This document shows positions 8,095-19,230 of a DNA stretch of 64,000 nt, in pieces; position 1 is the first letter of the stretch, and the number at the start of each line of letters is the position of its first letter. Made by a program: the position numbers and the translations under genes. Location of the stretch: positions 558,001 to 622,000 of the forward strand of contig NZ_LVJN01000015.1 in the NCBI RefSeq assembly GCF_002109495.1, given 5' to 3'. This DNA is from Magnetofaba australis IT-1. Lineage in GTDB: Bacteria > Pseudomonadota > Magnetococcia > Magnetococcales > Magnetococcaceae. The notes beneath the pieces were generated by a model, which made no database searches, had not been told where the DNA came from, and worked only from the letters and a program-made list of their open reading frames with translations.

Positions 8095-9233
8095 ATGAGA
8101 ATTCTGCAGCGAAATTCGACAAGAGTATGCCGGAACCCAAGGAACGGTTTCTCGTTTTATTGGCCAAGGAATCCGCCACAGATCCAAAATGGGCCGCCAA
8201 GTGGGTCAGGGATACAGCGCACAGCTTTTCGCATGAAAGGCGTGTGCCGGAGGGCAGGATATATCATCCCATTGGCCTGTTCCCAAAGCGGCTTCAACAG
8301 AGAGTGGCGTTGCTTTTATCAGACGTAGACCCCTTCTTGGCTATTGGGATGCTGAGTGGTTTGCTGGGGTATCGGCGCTTTATCAAAAGATCTGGCATGG
8401 ATTGCCTGGATCCAGACCCGGATTATCGTGTTGTGGCGCAAGATCTCTATCGGTTGATGAGGCAAGAGAGTGACTTTCATGTAGATGATAAAATCACCGT
8501 TTTGACGTGCTTGTTGCAGAATGGATTTCCAGACCAAGACTACTGGCCTCAATTGATTGATGCGTTGGGAGAGGCTCTTTTGCTAGTAATGATTCAGAAT
8601 CGAAATATATATCGGGAGGCCTTGCGCCAGATGGCGTTTTTCACGCCTATGGAACACCGATATTATGAAATCATCTTTGATAAAATAAAAAGTTTATTCT
8701 TTTGCGAATCTGTAGAGAGTGATCTTCGTGAAGTGTATGTACGTGTTTGCTTTATGAGGGATTGTATTGATATGTGTGTTTCGGAATCCGATGGATCAAG
8801 AGATGGGATCTCCATTGCAAAGAGAAATCCATCCTGTGTGGCGAATGCAGACCACCCGCTCCATGTTTTGGCGCATGAAGCGTATTGGAGGTATGTGAAG
8901 CAGTTGGAAACAGCCAATCTGAAATATGCGATGAATGCTTTGGAGCGGGGGATGGGCAGTGAATCACAGATACTGGCCACTGAGGCGACACAATACTTTA
9001 TCAACCGCTTTCCCGCTTTGATCCAACAGGATGTCGAGCAAGCAGGGTGGGCGTTATATGGCGTGGCGGAAAGTTTGAACAGGTGCGGGGCTGGAAGGCG
9101 AACAGGCGATAAGTACGGATTTAACGACCGCTGTAGGGATCAGGCGTTCGGCGCGTTAATTGGCTTGCTGAAGGAGAAGAGCGCAAAGGCGGCGCAAACC
9201 GCTCTCAGCGGATTCCGCCACTGGAGTGATTGA
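8095..9233 (+). pseudogene. 3' fragment of the IS-interrupted unknown gene
   Basis: This part continues the frame broken at 6774, starting after the duplicated TTAG; an internal ATG at 8127 could give a truncated 368-residue product. It is mostly alpha-helical with many aromatic and charged residues. No enzyme motif, signal peptide or clear membrane segment is visible, and I do not recognise the family. Codon use is more AT-rich than in surrounding genes. Since the rejoined frame has no other lesion, the gene was probably functional until the IS arrived. Confidence 0.8.
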
Positions 9234-9238
9234 GTCGG

Positions 9239-12079
9239 TTAGCTTTCTGAACAAGGAGTTGCCGCCAGCGCCTCAATGGCCGCCAGCAGGTCGCTTTTTT
9301 TGATGGGTTTGGTCAGGTAGTCGTCACAGCCGGCGGCGATGGCCAGACTCTTGTCCTCGGCAAAGGCGTGGGCGGTCAGCGCGATGATGGGCAGATGCGC
9401 GCCCTCCTGTTGCAGCTCCCATTGGCGGATGGCGCGGGTCGCCTCCAGTCCATTCAAACGCGGCATCTGGATATCCATCAGCGCCACGTCAAACGCGCCG
9501 CCGTCGCACACCAGCCGCACCGCCGCCGCGCCATCATTCACCACCTCCAGCGCGTGGGGCGTCTTCTGCAAAAACGCGCGAATCAACATCTGATTGTCTT
9601 CGGAGTCCTCCACCAGGAGGATCCGCAAGGGCGCGCTCGCATCCGGCGTCGCTTGCGCCGGAACGCTCTCCAGGGCGGGCGCGCTGGGCGGCAGGGGCAG
9701 ATCCACCTCGAATACGCTGCCCACGCCCTGCTCGCTGCGCAGACGGATCGCGCCGCCCATGTGGATCGCCAGATGTTTGGTGATGGCCAATCCCAGCCCG
9801 GAGCCGCCATATTTGCGCGATAGGCTGGAGTCCACCTGGGTGAAGTGCTCGAAAATATGCTCCTGATGCTCTGCGGGGATGCCGATGCCGGTGTCCGTCA
9901 CGCGGATGCGCACGCCGTGGGGCATCTCCGGCAGCGGCGCAATGGAGACGGTCACCGAGCCGCTCTCAGTGAATTTGATGGCGTTGCTGATGAGGTTGAA
10001 CAGAATTTGACGCAGGCGCGTCTCATCGGCGCGCACGCTATGGGGCATTGGCCCGGCGATCTGCAACTCCAACGCAAGCCCCTTGGCGCGGGCGTTCTGC
10101 TCGAACAGCTCAATGGTGGCGCGCAGCAGGTCGAGCAACACAAAGTCGGCGTTTTTCAGTGATAGCGCGCCCTGTTCCAGACGCGCCAGCTCCAGCGTGG
10201 TCTCGATCAACGCCAGCAGCGCCTTGCCCGCCTCCTTTTGTTTGCGCAGGAGCTTGCGCTGATGCTCTTTGGCGCAGCTCTCCTCCATCAACTCGCCCAT
10301 CCCCAGCATGACGTTGATGGGGGTGCGGATCTCATGACTCATAATGGCGAGGAATTCGGTTTTGGCGCGACTGGCGGCTTCGGCCTGCGCCTTGGCCTGT
10401 TGCAGTCTGAGTTCGCCCTGTTTGCGCTCCGAGATATCCCGCACAAAGCCGAAAAACGTCCCCGGCTCCTGAGCCAGGTGGGTGGCGCTGACCTCCGCAT
10501 TCCAAATTTCGCCACTCTTGCGCCGGTGTTGAGTCTCAAACACAGCGTGGCCGTTGCGGATGATCTGCTGCATGCGCGCGTCAACGTCAACCTGTTGTTC
10601 AAGAGCTTCCAAATCCGTGATCTTGAGCCGTAATAGCTCTTCGCGGGTATAGCCGGAGAGGGCGCAGTAGGCTTGGTTGACGTCAATGATCACGCCGTCG
10701 CCGCTCACCGCCCAGAAGCCATCGCCGCTGGTCTCCACCACGGAGCGGTAGTGGCTCTCTTTGAGAAGAGCGGTCTGTTCGGCGCAGATGCGCTGGGTGA
10801 TGTCCTGCGCCATGCAGAAAATGCGCGTGACTGCGCCGACGTCATTCTGCTGCCGCGAAAGGGAGAAGTCGGTCCACACGACGGCGCCATCGCGGCGGAG
10901 GAATCGCAGCTCCAGGCGCGCATGCTCGGTTTGGCCGTGGAGCAGATCCTGGAACGCGCGGGCGCAGGACGGGGCGTCCTCCGGGTGGATGAGCGAGGTG
11001 ACCGGCAATCCTGACAGCTCTTCGACGGTGCGTCCCAGCAACGAGGCGAAAGCGGGATTGACCTCCTGCAGCCGACCATCGATATCGCACTGGATAATGC
11101 CGATGGCGGTATTGTTGATGAGGGCGCGATGACGCTGCGCACTTTCGCGAATGGCGCTATCCGCCGCAACCCGTTCGCTGATGTCGCGCGAGACGCCAAT
11201 CAACTGTGTCTGCCCGTGAATCTCCGCGCGCACCACGGTGACTTCCACCGGGAACTCGTCGCCATCCCGGCGACGGTGACAGGTCTCGAAGCGGATCTGC
11301 TGATCGGGGGCCAAGGAGCCCAGCTCGGAGGCGAAACGTTGGGCGTCCATGCTGGGGTCGAAGTCGGTTGGCGACAGGATCAACGCCTCTTTGCGCGTGT
11401 ATCCCAACGATTCGCAAAAGGCGCGGTTGACGTCGAGAATCTTCCCGCTCTGTGGGGAGCCGATAATAACGCTTTCCGACAGCGCGTCCAGGATGATGCG
11501 ATAGCGCGAATTCTCCTGGGCGATATCCTGCGCGCGGGTTGCGGCCAACTCCTCAAGATGGGTGTTGACATCGCGCAGCAGCGATTGTTGATACACCGTC
11601 GCCAAGCCCGCTTGGGCGGTTTCGCGAAAAGCGGACAGCAACTCCTGGGCGAGTGGAGTAAAGGGATTGGCTCTGTTGTCGAGAATGCAGATGGTGCCAA
11701 AGATCTCCCCGGTGGGCCAGGTGAGGGGCAGGCCGCAATAGGAGATCATCCCCAACGGGACATCGGGGTTGTTGGCCCACTGCGGGTCGGCCAGGGCGTC
11801 GGGCACGCGCAGCATCTGCCGGGTGTCCATCACCCGTTCGCAATAGAGCCCGGAGTCCAGATGCTCCGTGGCGCCTTTTTGGTAGGGGGAGTCCGCTGTT
11901 TCGGCGGAGATAAAGACTTCGATATCGTTGGCGTGAACCCGCATGATGAGCGCGGCGGGAACTTGCGTAGCGCGCGCCAGGGTGTTGACCACCTGTTGCC
12001 ATGCGTCGATCATCTCCGCCGGAACAGCGATCGATTCCAGCGTGCGGTACTTCCCTGCAACTTGTCGATTTGAATCCAT
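9239..12079 (-). CDS. GAF-PAS hybrid sensor histidine kinase with receiver domain
   Basis: The 946-residue product lacks membrane segments and is probably a soluble sensor. Domains in order: GAF (about 20-170), three PAS/PAC units (about 190-560; for example the SGYTREELL PAC entry), HisKA with phospho-acceptor His near 581 in [12 protein letters not shown], an HATPase with DTGIGIP, and a C-terminal receiver with phospho-Asp near 867 in ALMDIQMP and the switch Lys in YLTKPIK. No output response regulator is adjacent, so the downstream partner (a phosphotransfer protein or another regulator) is unknown. The signal for the GAF/PAS array cannot be read from sequence. It is separated by about 230 bp from etfA. 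Confidence 0.93.
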   Translation of the reverse strand: MDSNRQVAGKYRTLESIAVPAEMIDAWQQVVNTLARATQVPAALIMRVHANDIEVFISAETADSPYQKGATEHLDSGLYCERVMDTRQMLRVPDALADPQWANNPDVPLGMISYCGLPLTWPTGEIFGTICILDNRANPFTPLAQELLSAFRETAQAGLATVYQQSLLRDVNTHLEELAATRAQDIAQENSRYRIILDALSESVIIGSPQSGKILDVNRAFCESLGYTRKEALILSPTDFDPSMDAQRFASELGSLAPDQQIRFETCHRRRDGDEFPVEVTVVRAEIHGQTQLIGVSRDISERVAADSAIRESAQRHRALINNTAIGIIQCDIDGRLQEVNPAFASLLGRTVEELSGLPVTSLIHPEDAPSCARAFQDLLHGQTEHARLELRFLRRDGAVVWTDFSLSRQQNDVGAVTRIFCMAQDITQRICAEQTALLKESHYRSVVETSGDGFWAVSGDGVIIDVNQAYCALSGYTREELLRLKITDLEALEQQVDVDARMQQIIRNGHAVFETQHRRKSGEIWNAEVSATHLAQEPGTFFGFVRDISERKQGELRLQQAKAQAEAASRAKTEFLAIMSHEIRTPINVMLGMGELMEESCAKEHQRKLLRKQKEAGKALLALIETTLELARLEQGALSLKNADFVLLDLLRATIELFEQNARAKGLALELQIAGPMPHSVRADETRLRQILFNLISNAIKFTESGSVTVSIAPLPEMPHGVRIRVTDTGIGIPAEHQEHIFEHFTQVDSSLSRKYGGSGLGLAITKHLAIHMGGAIRLRSEQGVGSVFEVDLPLPPSAPALESVPAQATPDASAPLRILLVEDSEDNQMLIRAFLQKTPHALEVVNDGAAAVRLVCDGGAFDVALMDIQMPRLNGLEATRAIRQWELQQEGAHLPIIALTAHAFAEDKSLAIAAGCDDYLTKPIKKSDLLAAIEALAATPCSES

Positions 12080-12310
12080 GATCGAACTCCATTTTCCACA
12101 ACCCAGCCCACGTCAGCGGCTCTGTGGGGTGACAGAGCATTGACGACGATTTCTGCGAGATCAGTTGGGAAAAATCAGCTCAGGGCGACGGCAATGTCGC
12201 GCTCTCCTGAAGGAGTCCTGCAAATTAATTAACTTAATAGCAATAATAGAAGATCGAATGGAACGAGCCAAGCGGAATGTGGACTGGGCTCGAAGCTTTG
12301 GCAAGGCGGT

Positions 12311-13267
12311 TCACTGACGCGCCGCCAGCAGCGCCAACCACTGGGGGATCGCCTCGCGCAGGTCCATGGTCAGGCGGTAGTCGGCTACGGCGTGGAGGGG
12401 GGCGCCCGGATCGTTGTTGATGCTGACGATGCAGCGCGCGTCCTTGATCCCGGCGATGTGCTGAATGGCGCCGGAGACGCCGACGCCGATGTAGAGGTCC
12501 GGGGCGACGATTTTGCCGGTCTGCCCCACCTGCCAGTCGTTGGGGGCCAGCCCCGAGTCCACCGCCGCGCGGGTGGCGCCCACCGCGCCGCCCAGGGCGT
12601 CGGCGAGCTGTTCGATGAGGGTGAAATCCCCGGCGCTGGCCATGCCCTGGCCGCCACACGCCACCACCGCCGCTTCGCGCAGATCGGGACGTTCGCCCCG
12701 CGCCGGTTGGAAATCCACCACGCGGACAGGGTCATCGGCGGGCTCAGTAGGCGGCGCCAGCGTCGCTACGGACGGAGGCGGGGCGTCGTCGGGCGGCGTA
12801 AACGGGGCGAACGCCGCCGGGCGCGCGCTGAGTAGGATGGGCCAGCGGTCGGTGGTGAGGGTCTGGATGGCGTTGCCCGCATGAATGGGGCGAGAGAAGG
12901 TGTGCGCATCCGTCACCGCGCAGATCTCGCTCAGCGGCTGCGCGCCCAGTCGTGCGGCCACGCGCGGCAGTATCTCCCGGCCCCAGGCGGTGGCGGGCAG
13001 AATCAGATGGCTGTATGCGGGCTCGGCAGCGTCCATGGCGTGGGCGATGTAGGCCGCTTGCGCCAGAGCGGTGGCGGGGGGCGCTTCTGACGGGGTCAGA
13101 ATGCGCGCAACGCCTCGAATATCATCTGCGAGGGATTGCGGCTCCAGAACCAGTAAATCCACCGACGCGCCGATGGCGTGGGCCATGCTCAGGGCGCGCC
13201 AAGTGGCGGGGACGATGGCGCCGTCGCGGCATTCGGCGACCAGCAGGGTGCGCAGTGGCGGCGTCAT
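12311..13267 (-). CDS. etfA: Electron transfer flavoprotein alpha subunit
   Basis: EtfA is the FAD-binding subunit of the ETF heterodimer, which collects electrons from acyl-CoA and other dehydrogenases for the quinone pool. The 318-residue length is normal. The C-terminal FAD domain is unmistakable, with [20 protein letters not shown] near residues 243-262 followed by QHIAGI and a late NNDPGAP segment. The ATG overlaps the etfB stop (ATGA). It is the last gene of the minus-strand run osmC-dsbA-etfB-etfA. No bifurcating-type partner (fixC/fixX) is adjacent. Confidence 0.95.
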   Translation of the reverse strand: MTPPLRTLLVAECRDGAIVPATWRALSMAHAIGASVDLLVLEPQSLADDIRGVARILTPSEAPPATALAQAAYIAHAMDAAEPAYSHLILPATAWGREILPRVAARLGAQPLSEICAVTDAHTFSRPIHAGNAIQTLTTDRWPILLSARPAAFAPFTPPDDAPPPSVATLAPPTEPADDPVRVVDFQPARGERPDLREAAVVACGGQGMASAGDFTLIEQLADALGGAVGATRAAVDSGLAPNDWQVGQTGKIVAPDLYIGVGVSGAIQHIAGIKDARCIVSINNDPGAPLHAVADYRLTMDLREAIPQWLALLAARQ

Positions 13268-14022
13268 GGCAGCGCTCCCGCCTGGCGCAGGGCGGCGTCC
13301 AGTTCGGCGATGCTCTGCACAGCCACGCCTGTGGGACGTTGCGGCGGTTCGCGGGTCTCCATCACGCGCCAGGCGGCGTCCGGCGTCACCCCCAACTCCG
13401 CCAGGGGAATGCTCTGCAGGGGCTTGCGCTTGGCTTTGACGATATTGGGCAGACTGGCGTAGCGCGGCTCGTTGAGGCGTAGGTCGGTGGTTATGAGAGC
13501 GGGCAGGGGCAGGGTGAGGGTCTCAATGCCGCCATCGCACTCCCGCGCCACGCGCAGGCGGTCGTTCTCGTGTTCAATGCGCGAGGCGTAGGCGGCCTGG
13601 GGCCAGCCCAGCAGTTCGGCCAGCATCGGCCCCACCAGACCGGCGTCGCCATCCACCCCCTGCTTGCCGCAGATCACCAGATCGAACCCTTCGCGCCGCA
13701 CCAACTCGGCCAGCGCGCGGGCGATCTCCAGGCTCTCCAGCGGCGCGGCGTCCGCTTCCGTTTCGATCAAACGCGCCTCATCCAACCCCATGGCCAGGGC
13801 GGTGCGCAGTGACTCGGCGCAGTCGGCCGCGCCCACGCTGGCGCCCACGCAGAGGCTCGCCAGCCCCGCTTCACGCAGTTGCAGCGCCGCCTCCACCGCG
13901 ATCTCGTCGAAGGGGTTGACCACCGGCTTGACCCCCGCCAGCGCCATGCCGGAGCCATCCGGCGCGGGCCGCGCGATCACCGCCGGGTCGGGGACCTGTT
14001 TGATCAGAACCAGAATACGCAT
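13264..14022 (-). CDS. etfB: Electron transfer flavoprotein beta subunit
   Basis: EtfB binds AMP and carries the recognition loop that docks on partner dehydrogenases. The 252-residue product has the family start MRILVLIKQVPDPA, the NPFDEIAVEAALQLRE segment, and a VICGKQGVDGDAG adenine-nucleotide loop. The C-terminus retains KAKRKPLQ, typical of classical beta-oxidation ETFs. It overlaps etfA by 4 bp and starts 12 bp after dsbA. Confidence 0.95.
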   Translation of the reverse strand: MRILVLIKQVPDPAVIARPAPDGSGMALAGVKPVVNPFDEIAVEAALQLREAGLASLCVGASVGAADCAESLRTALAMGLDEARLIETEADAAPLESLEIARALAELVRREGFDLVICGKQGVDGDAGLVGPMLAELLGWPQAAYASRIEHENDRLRVARECDGGIETLTLPLPALITTDLRLNEPRYASLPNIVKAKRKPLQSIPLAELGVTPDAAWRVMETREPPQRPTGVAVQSIAELDAALRQAGALP

Positions 14023-14034
14023 GAGTCGGCGGAC

Positions 14035-14691
14035 TTACTTGTGCGCATCTTTTTGGATCAGCGCTTCGACGATGGCGAACAGTTTGTCAAAGTCGCCGCC
14101 AGCATTCTCGCCCGCAGTGAGGCGGTACTTGCCGTTGACCACCAGGGTGGGGGTGCCGCGCACGCCCATCTCTTTGGACTGCGCGCGCCCTTGGGAGATC
14201 TTGGCGGTGACGCCAAAGCTCTGCATGTTGCCCTCCAGGGTGGCGAAGTCCACCCCCGCTTCCCGGGCGATTTCGCGCATGTCGGACTCTTTTTCGATGT
14301 CCATATCCTGCTCGAAGTGGGCTTCGAAAATCGCCTGCTTCATGCGTTCGCCCTGGCCCATGAACTCCGCCGCATAGTAGGCGCGGGCCGGGTAGTCGGT
14401 CTGTTTGCCCCAGAACAGCGGGATCGAACGGGTCTCCACCGCATCGCCCATTTTGCGCGCCCAGGCCGCCATCTTCGGGTGCAACGCAAAGCAGTGCGGG
14501 CACTTGAAGTTGAATACCTCCGCCACCACCGGCTTGTTGCTGCCGGTGGGAACCGGCGGCTTGACGACGAAGTAGTGTTTGCCTTCAATCAGTTGGTCCG
14601 GCGTGATGGTCTCGGCCTGGGCCGCTTGCGGCAGCCACAGCGCCATCACGATCAGCCACGCCAAAGCGCGCAGTGCAAGGGACTTGTGCAT
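14035..14691 (-). CDS. dsbA: Thiol:disulfide interchange protein DsbA
   Basis: This periplasmic oxidase introduces disulfides into exported proteins. The 218-residue precursor has a Sec signal peptide ending AQA at about residue 26, the active-site Cys64-Pro-His-Cys67 (FKCPHCF), the DsbA helical insert, and the cis-proline loop GTPTLVV near residue 180. CPHC is the classical DsbA dithiol. The gene lies 4 bp after osmC and 12 bp before etfB. No dsbB is seen in the window. Confidence 0.95.
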   Translation of the reverse strand: MHKSLALRALAWLIVMALWLPQAAQAETITPDQLIEGKHYFVVKPPVPTGSNKPVVAEVFNFKCPHCFALHPKMAAWARKMGDAVETRSIPLFWGKQTDYPARAYYAAEFMGQGERMKQAIFEAHFEQDMDIEKESDMREIAREAGVDFATLEGNMQSFGVTAKISQGRAQSKEMGVRGTPTLVVNGKYRLTAGENAGGDFDKLFAIVEALIQKDAHK

Positions 14692-14695
14692 GAAT

Positions 14696-15130
14696 TCACT
14701 CCGCAGCGTCGGCGTCGATGATGCTGAAGCTGGTTTCGATCTTGGCGGTCTTGCCCAGCATGATGGAGGCCGAACAGTAGGTTTGCATGGAGAGTTCGAT
14801 GGCGCGCGCCACCGCCTTTTCCGTCAGCTTGCGCCCGGTGATGGTGAACTCCAGTTTGATCTCGGTGAACACTTTGGGCTCGGTTTCAGCGCGCTTGGCG
14901 ACCAGTTCGGCCACGCAGTCGGTGACGTCGTGACGCCCTTTGCGCAGGATGTTGAGCACGTCGATGGAGCTGCAGCCGCCCATGCCCATGAGCAGCAGCT
15001 CCATGGGACGCACGCCGATATCGCGCCCGCCCACCTCTTCGGCGGCGTCCATCACCACCGCGTGGCCAGAGCCCGATTCGCCGAGCATGGTGATCCCTTC
15101 AATCAATTTCACGCGCGCCATGGTGGCCAT
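14696..15130 (-). CDS. OsmC/Ohr-family peroxide reductase-like protein
   Basis: The 144-residue protein has both family cysteines: Cys53 in [11 protein letters not shown] and Cys119 in [10 protein letters not shown]. In OsmC/Ohr proteins this pair reduces organic hydroperoxides using lipoylated or other thiol partners. The sequence fits the YhfA-like OsmC branch better than Ohr, but the substrate is not proven. Two in-frame ATGs (15130 and 15121) are possible; GAGGAGAG with 6-nt spacing favours 15130. It heads an operon with dsbA and etfBA, giving a redox flavour to the cluster. Confidence 0.88.
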   Translation of the reverse strand: MATMARVKLIEGITMLGESGSGHAVVMDAAEEVGGRDIGVRPMELLLMGMGGCSSIDVLNILRKGRHDVTDCVAELVAKRAETEPKVFTEIKLEFTITGRKLTEKAVARAIELSMQTYCSASIMLGKTAKIETSFSIIDADAAE

Positions 15131-15188
15131 GGATTGCTCTCCTCATTCGTGCTTTGGACACGGTCTTTGTGGGCGCAACGGCGGCAAT

Positions 15189-15254
15189 GGTTGCGCAACC
15201 GATGCGGGTTTGAACGCCACATGATGGGAAAACCGTCGCCATTTGGCAATGGCG
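15189..15254. promoter_or_regulatory. Palindromes in the divergent osmC / kinase intergenic region
   Basis: Two inverted repeats lie in the 228-bp gap between osmC (minus) and the kinase gene (plus): a perfect 12-bp palindrome GGTTGCGCAACC at 15189-15200, and CGCCATT-TGGC-AATGGCG at 15237-15254. Both are candidate operators. No convincing -35/-10 pair was found for either gene. Confidence 0.4.
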
Positions 15255-15358
15255 GCAGGCAACTTCCGACGCTTTGGCGCGCATTGTGCGGTTGCTGTCC
15301 CCACCCTGGGAATTGTGGCATACTGCAACGATCCATTCTGCTCGGGGGGGCAAAGAGT

Positions 15359-18085
15359 GTGAAATCCAGACTGTTCATAACTGTCGTTATTCTGACCTGT
15401 ATACTCATCGGCGCGGCGCGTCCCGCGTGCGCCGAGCAGGCCCATGTGCTGCTGCTCAACTCCTATCATCCGGGCCAGGTTTGGGGCGATGGCGAGATGC
15501 AGGGCATGCGCGAGGCGCTGTCGCAGAGCCCATTGGATGTCGTGCTGCACACCGAGTATATGGACACCAAGCGCATCGTCGATGACGCGCACTTTGACAA
15601 CCTGTTGCGACTCTTCATCCACAAGTACGCCCAGCGCCCCATGGCTGCGGTGGTGGCCATGGACAACAACGCCTTTGACTTTATCCGCCGCCATCGGGAC
15701 CAACTGTTCCCCGGCGCTCCGGTAATCTTTTGTGGGGTGAATTTTTTCCATCCGGGGCAGTTGGCGGGACTGTCCGGCTTCACTGGCGTGGCTGAAGCGT
15801 TTGATGGTCGCGGCGCCGTCGAGGCGATTCTGCGCATTCACCCCGACGCCAAGCGGTTGCAAGTCATTGCCGACGACACCAACACAGTTCGCGCAATCCT
15901 GGCCGACCTGACGCCGGTGCTGGAGGCGTATGCCGAGCGGATACCGTTCACGCTCCATAGGGGGGTGAGCTTTGATGAGCTGATGGCGCAGGCCGCCTCT
16001 TTCAAACCTGGAGATGTGGCGCTGTTGCTGCCCTTCTCCCGTGATCGTCTGGGACGACACATGCCCACCACCACAGTTGCCGAGCATGTTGCGCAAAGCG
16101 CATCGGTTCCGGTGTATGGTTCGTGGGACTTCCACTTGGGGCATGGCATCGTTGGCGGGCGCCTGACCAACGCCCAGGCGCAGGGACGCAAGGCGGGCGA
16201 GTTGCTGTTGCGGGTGCTCGCTGGCGAAGCGCCGGAGCGGATTCCCGTGGTGCGCACGCTGCCTGGGGCGTTCATGTTCGATGCGCGCCAGCTGGAGCGT
16301 TTTGATATCTCCTGGAGCGATCTGCCTGCGGGTAGCCAGATCCTCTATCAGAGCTGGTTGCAACTCAATCGCGGCAATCTGTTGGCGGCGGCGCTGTTTG
16401 GCGCGCTACTGCTGCTGGCTTTCTACGGCTGGGGCGCCAATCACAGTCAGAAACTGCTCAGTCAGGCTGCGCTGCGCGACAGTGAGGCGCGCTTTCGCAC
16501 TCTGTTTGAACTCTCGCCGGACCCGGTGTGGATTTTGGCCGATCAGCGCTGCGTCGACTGCAACCAGGCGGCGGTGCAGATTCTCGGCGCCCCCAGCAAG
16601 GCGGCGGTGATGGGCTTGCATCCCGCCGATGTGTCGCCGCCATTGCAACCCAATGGCGAGGACTCCTACGCCATGGCCGATCGCCTGCTGAACAAGACTG
16701 TGGCGCAGGGCCCCAGCCATTTTGAGTGGACCCTGCAGCTCATGGATGGGGCGCAGATGGTCACTTCTGTGGCCATGCGCCCGTTCACCCTGGATGGGCG
16801 CGCGGTGGTCTACTGCACCGTGCGCGACATCACCGACGCCAAGGCTGCCGAGGAGGCGCTGCAAGCCTCCACCCACGCCGCCGAACTGGCGCGGGAGGAG
16901 GCGCAACAGGCCAACCGCGCCAAGAGCGAGTTTTTGGCCAATATGAGCCATGAGATTCGCACCCCCATGAACGTCATCGTCGGCATGGGGGAGATGCTGT
17001 TGGAGATGGAGGAGGATCCGCTCAAGCGCAGCTATATCGAATCGGCCCACAGCGCTGGGGAGTCGCTGTTGACGCTGATTGACGATATTCTGGATATCTC
17101 CAAGATTGAGTCGGCCAAGTTGGAATTGGCGCAGCGCCCGTTTGAACTGGCCCGCTTGATTGAGAGCATCGAACGAGTGTTTGCCCTCACGGCGCGCAAT
17201 AAGGGGCTCACATTCTCGGCTCATGTGGATCCGCAACTGCCTGCGTGGTTGCTGGGGGATGAGCAGCGTTTGCGCCAGGTGTCGACCAATCTGTTGGGCA
17301 ACGCCATCAAATTTACCGAAAGCGGTTGGGTCGCCCTGCGCGTGACAGCGGACCCCGCAGGCGTGCGCTTTACCGTAGCGGATTCCGGGATCGGTATCGC
17401 CAAAGAGAAGGTTGAGACCATCTTTCAGCCGTTTGCCCAGGCCGATGGGGGGGTTACGCGCCGCTTTGGCGGCACCGGATTGGGGCTCTCCATCAGTCAG
17501 CGCCTGGTGGAGGCTATGGGGGGGCGTATGGGCGTCGACTGTGACGTGGCGGAGGGCGCCCAGGTGTGGTTCTGTGCGCCGCTGACAGCGGCGCAGCCTG
17601 AAGCGGCGACGCAGCAACCCTTTCCCTACCGCATGACCCTGGACGGCGCCGCGCAGGAAATGGCGGCTATGCGCATTCTTATCGCCGAGGATTGCGATGA
17701 GAATATCAACCTGATGCAAGCCTACCTGCGCGATACCGCGCATCAGATCCACTTCGCCCGCGATGGCGAACAGGCGCTGGAGGCGTTTCGCGATGGCGCG
17801 TTTGATCTGGTGCTGATGGATGTGCAGATGCCGCGACTGGATGGCTACAGCGCCACTCGCGCCATGCGCCAGTGGGAGGCCGAGCAGGGCGCCGAGCCGA
17901 CGCCGATCCATGCGCTCACCGCCCACGCATTCTCAGAAGCGCGGGATCAGAGCCATGCGGCGGGCTGTGATGGTTTTCTCACCAAACCCATTCGTAAACG
18001 GGATTTGCTGAGTTTTTTGCATGGCTTGAGCGATGCGCAGGAAGCGGACGCCGAGGCGGCGTCCACAGCAGGGAACAGTGCGTGA
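15359..18085 (+). CDS. Hybrid sensor kinase with periplasmic ABC-type binding-protein sensor
   Basis: From the GTG at 15359 (GGGGGG 8-9 nt upstream) the product has 908 residues. An N-terminal signal/anchor is followed by a periplasmic domain (about 25-325) of the ABC-transporter substrate-binding type (PF04392-like): [16 protein letters not shown] near its start and [10 protein letters not shown] later. A membrane segment at about 340-358 leads to a PAS domain, HisKA with His near 529 ([12 protein letters not shown]), an HATPase, and a receiver with Asp near 819 (VLMDVQMP). It probably senses an extracytoplasmic small molecule. The stop overlaps the cobT start. The longer in-frame ORF extending back to 14579 is antisense to osmC and is rejected. 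Confidence 0.9.
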   Translation: MKSRLFITVVILTCILIGAARPACAEQAHVLLLNSYHPGQVWGDGEMQGMREALSQSPLDVVLHTEYMDTKRIVDDAHFDNLLRLFIHKYAQRPMAAVVAMDNNAFDFIRRHRDQLFPGAPVIFCGVNFFHPGQLAGLSGFTGVAEAFDGRGAVEAILRIHPDAKRLQVIADDTNTVRAILADLTPVLEAYAERIPFTLHRGVSFDELMAQAASFKPGDVALLLPFSRDRLGRHMPTTTVAEHVAQSASVPVYGSWDFHLGHGIVGGRLTNAQAQGRKAGELLLRVLAGEAPERIPVVRTLPGAFMFDARQLERFDISWSDLPAGSQILYQSWLQLNRGNLLAAALFGALLLLAFYGWGANHSQKLLSQAALRDSEARFRTLFELSPDPVWILADQRCVDCNQAAVQILGAPSKAAVMGLHPADVSPPLQPNGEDSYAMADRLLNKTVAQGPSHFEWTLQLMDGAQMVTSVAMRPFTLDGRAVVYCTVRDITDAKAAEEALQASTHAAELAREEAQQANRAKSEFLANMSHEIRTPMNVIVGMGEMLLEMEEDPLKRSYIESAHSAGESLLTLIDDILDISKIESAKLELAQRPFELARLIESIERVFALTARNKGLTFSAHVDPQLPAWLLGDEQRLRQVSTNLLGNAIKFTESGWVALRVTADPAGVRFTVADSGIGIAKEKVETIFQPFAQADGGVTRRFGGTGLGLSISQRLVEAMGGRMGVDCDVAEGAQVWFCAPLTAAQPEAATQQPFPYRMTLDGAAQEMAAMRILIAEDCDENINLMQAYLRDTAHQIHFARDGEQALEAFRDGAFDLVLMDVQMPRLDGYSATRAMRQWEAEQGAEPTPIHALTAHAFSEARDQSHAAGCDGFLTKPIRKRDLLSFLHGLSDAQEADAEAASTAGNSA

Positions 18086-19146
18086 CAGGGTGGATGATGA
18101 CGGGAGCTTGGTGGAAGGCGCCGCCCAAGGCGATTGATCAGGGGATGCGGGAGGCGGCGTTTGCGCGCCAGGGGCAGTTGACCAAGCCGCCGGGATCGCT
18201 GGGACGGTTGGAGACGGCGGCGGTTGACTTGGCCGGTATGCAAGGCTGCGTCACGCCGGGCATTGAGCGACCCTGGATCGTCATTTTCGCCGCTGATCAT
18301 GGTGTGGTTGCGGCGGGGGTGTCGGCGTTTCCGCAGTCGGTGACCGGCGAGATGATCCGCAACTTCTCACGCGGCGGCGCGGCCATCTGCGTGTTGGCGC
18401 GCGAGAGCGGCGCGCAGCTGGAGGTGGTGGATGTGGGCTCGGTGGAATCGCCTGGAGAGCTGCCAGGGGTGCGCGATGCGCGCATCGCCGCCGGCACGGC
18501 GGATCTGAGTCAAACGGCGGCCATGACGGCGGAGCAGTGCCAACAGGCGCTGGCGCAGGGGCGCGCGGCGGCGGCGCGGGCGTTGGACGCGGGCGCCGAC
18601 CTGTTCATCGGCGGCGAGATGGGCATCGGCAATACCACGGCGGCGGCGGCGTTGATCTGCGCTTACACCGGCCTGGCGCCTGCGCTGGTGTGCGGGCCGG
18701 GCACGGGGTTGGACGCCGCAGGCGTATCACGCAAGGCGGCGGTGGTGGCGCAGGCGCTCAAGCGGCAGGGCGCGGCCACCGGCCCGGCGGTGTTGACGTT
18801 GGCGCAGTTGGGCGGGTTTGAGATCGCCGCGCTCTGCGGCGCCTACATTGCCTGCGCCCAGGCGGGATTGCCGGTGGTGGTGGATGGGTTTATCGCCAGC
18901 GCCGCCGCGCTGGCCGCCGAGCGCATGGCGCCGGGAACGCGGGCGTGGATGCTGTTTGGCCACGCCAGCGCCGAGCCCGGCCACGCCGCTGCGCTCAGTG
19001 CGTTGCAGGCGCAACCGTTGCTGGATCTGGGGTTGCGGCTGGGGGAGGGCAGCGGCGCCGCCGCCGCGCTGCCGCTGCTGCGGCTGGCGTGCGCGCTGCA
19101 CCGCGACATGGCCACCTTCGCCGAGGCGGGAGTGTCGCAGGGGTGA
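18082..19146 (+). CDS. cobT: Nicotinate-nucleotide--dimethylbenzimidazole phosphoribosyltransferase
   Basis: CobT activates the lower-ligand base of cobalamin by making alpha-ribazole phosphate from NaMN and DMB. The 354-residue length is normal. Conserved blocks are [42 protein letters not shown], and a C-terminal GHASAEPGH that holds the catalytic Glu. The GTG at 18082 overlaps the kinase stop (GTGA) and has AGGGA upstream; the ATG at 18094 is a less likely start. Partner genes cobS, a CobC-like phosphatase and cobQ lie elsewhere in this window. Confidence 0.95.
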   Translation: MTGWMMTGAWWKAPPKAIDQGMREAAFARQGQLTKPPGSLGRLETAAVDLAGMQGCVTPGIERPWIVIFAADHGVVAAGVSAFPQSVTGEMIRNFSRGGAAICVLARESGAQLEVVDVGSVESPGELPGVRDARIAAGTADLSQTAAMTAEQCQQALAQGRAAAARALDAGADLFIGGEMGIGNTTAAAALICAYTGLAPALVCGPGTGLDAAGVSRKAAVVAQALKRQGAATGPAVLTLAQLGGFEIAALCGAYIACAQAGLPVVVDGFIASAAALAAERMAPGTRAWMLFGHASAEPGHAAALSALQAQPLLDLGLRLGEGSGAAAALPLLRLACALHRDMATFAEAGVSQG

Positions 19147-19230
19147 CGACAGTCAGTTGATTGCAAAATTGGACATTGGCGATTTTGGCGATAGAGTCGC
19201 TAGCATTCAAAAGTGAACAGATGGGCGCTG

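Noticed and set aside
14579-15358. N-terminal extension of the sensor-kinase gene
   Set aside because: The extension runs antisense through osmC. A GTG at 15359 with a purine tract and a following signal/anchor sequence is a better start.
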